Positions 6,845-7,364 of a DNA stretch of 7,364 nt are shown here, piece by piece. Origin of the DNA: Gammaproteobacteria bacterium. GTDB taxonomy: Bacteria; Pseudomonadota; Gammaproteobacteria; Steroidobacterales; Steroidobacteraceae. The first letter of the stretch is position 1, and each line of letters starts with the position of its first letter. The stretch covers positions 8,366 through 15,729 of the forward strand of contig PMMB01000326.1 in assembly GCA_003165495.1 (NCBI GenBank), read 5' to 3'. A model generated the notes under the pieces. That model ran no database searches. It worked only from the letters and a program-made list of their open reading frames with translations, and was not told where the DNA came from. The position numbers and the translations under genes were made by a program.

Positions 6845-7364
6845 TGGACCCGGCGACTCGCACATTCGGCACCACTCGACGCCACGTCGCGGCCATTGGT
6901 CAGGGATCTTGGAAAGTTGAGGAATCCGCGGCTGACTCCGCCATCGAGAGCCTGAGCCGCGGCCTCGATCTCGGGCTGACTCACATCGATACCGCCGAAA
7001 TGTACGGTTCGGGAGCCGCAGAAACCATTATCGCCAAGGCGATCGCGGGCCGGCGCGATGAGGTTTTCCTGGTCTCCAAGGTGCTGCCGAGCAATGCCTC
7101 GAAACGCGGCACACGCGCGGCGTGCGAGAAATCGCTGGCACGCCTGCGAACCGACCGGCTGGATTGCTACCTGCTTCATTGGCGCGGCGCCTATCAATTG
7201 GAGGAAACGATTGCGGCCTTCGACACTCTGGTGCGCGACGGTAAGATCCTGTCCTGGGGCGTGAGTAATTTCGATGTCGCCGACCTCGACGAAGTGGTCG
7301 CGGTTGCGGGTGCGGGGCATCCGGCATGCAACCAGGTGCTGTACCACCTGCAAGAACGCGCGAT
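6844..7364 (+). CDS. Aldo/keto reductase, N-terminal part (cut by right edge)
   Basis: Aldo/keto reductases are cytosolic NAD(P)H-dependent (beta/alpha)8 barrels that reduce aldehydes and ketones. About 173 codons are visible, open to the right edge. The catalytic tetrad is complete: Asp49 and Tyr54 in IDTAEMYG, Lys79 in LVSKVLP and His112 in YLLHW. Further family marks are GLDLGLTHIDTA, CEKSLARLRTDRLDCY and the WGVSNF stretch, then NQVLYHLQERA. The ATG at 6844 shares its A with the GNAT stop (TAATG), a typical coupled start with no need for its own Shine-Dalgarno. No usual annotated start lies elsewhere before the conserved core. The pattern is that of bacterial YeaE/DkgA-like or oxidoreductase AKRs; the substrate is not predictable. 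It is the last visible gene of the rightward run. Confidence 0.93.
   Translation, partial: MDPATRTFGTTRRHVAAIGQGSWKVEESAADSAIESLSRGLDLGLTHIDTAEMYGSGAAETIIAKAIAGRRDEVFLVSKVLPSNASKRGTRAACEKSLARLRTDRLDCYLLHWRGAYQLEETIAAFDTLVRDGKILSWGVSNFDVADLDEVVAVAGAGHPACNQVLYHLQERA

Overview
The window looks like chromosomal DNA from a GC-rich Gram-negative bacterium. The FeoB sequence style, the Fur-box style and the Sec-exported tricorn-type protease suggest a gammaproteobacterium, possibly a soil or environmental lineage near Xanthomonadales, Nevskiales or Steroidobacterales. This placement is inferred from protein and motif style only. Coding density is very high. I see no RNA genes, mobile elements, CRISPR arrays or convincing terminators.

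Left part, minus strand (1-1523): a ferrous-iron uptake pair. feoA (1224-1523) is followed 8 bases later by feoB (1215 running off the left edge; 405 codons visible). They are read leftwards from a 124-bp divergent intergenic region. That region carries a strong Fur-box-like site (1537-1555) very close to the feoA start, so the pair is probably iron-repressed.

Right part, plus strand (1648-7364): five genes packed as one probable operon. In order they are a HinT-type HIT-family nucleotide hydrolase (1648-1995), a proline iminopeptidase with an unusual very basic N-terminal tail (2019-3101), a large Sec-exported tricorn-type protease with two beta-propellers, a PDZ domain and an S41 catalytic domain (3120-6371), a RimI-like GNAT acetyltransferase (6374-6844), and an aldo/keto reductase cut by the right edge (6844-7364). 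Gaps are 23, 18 and 2 bases, then a 1-base stop/start overlap.

The most interesting point is the pairing of a proline iminopeptidase with a tricorn protease. In the archaeon Thermoplasma the tricorn-interacting factor F1 is a proline iminopeptidase that finishes the breakdown of tricorn products. Here the two genes are neighbours, but the protease has an export signal and the peptidase does not. The protease also appears to have lost one serine of the classical tricorn Ser-His-Ser-Glu tetrad (Gln at that position), and the peptidase carries a tail with 20 Lys/Arg in its first 47 residues. The rest is recognisable, ordinary gene content rather than a wholly new system.
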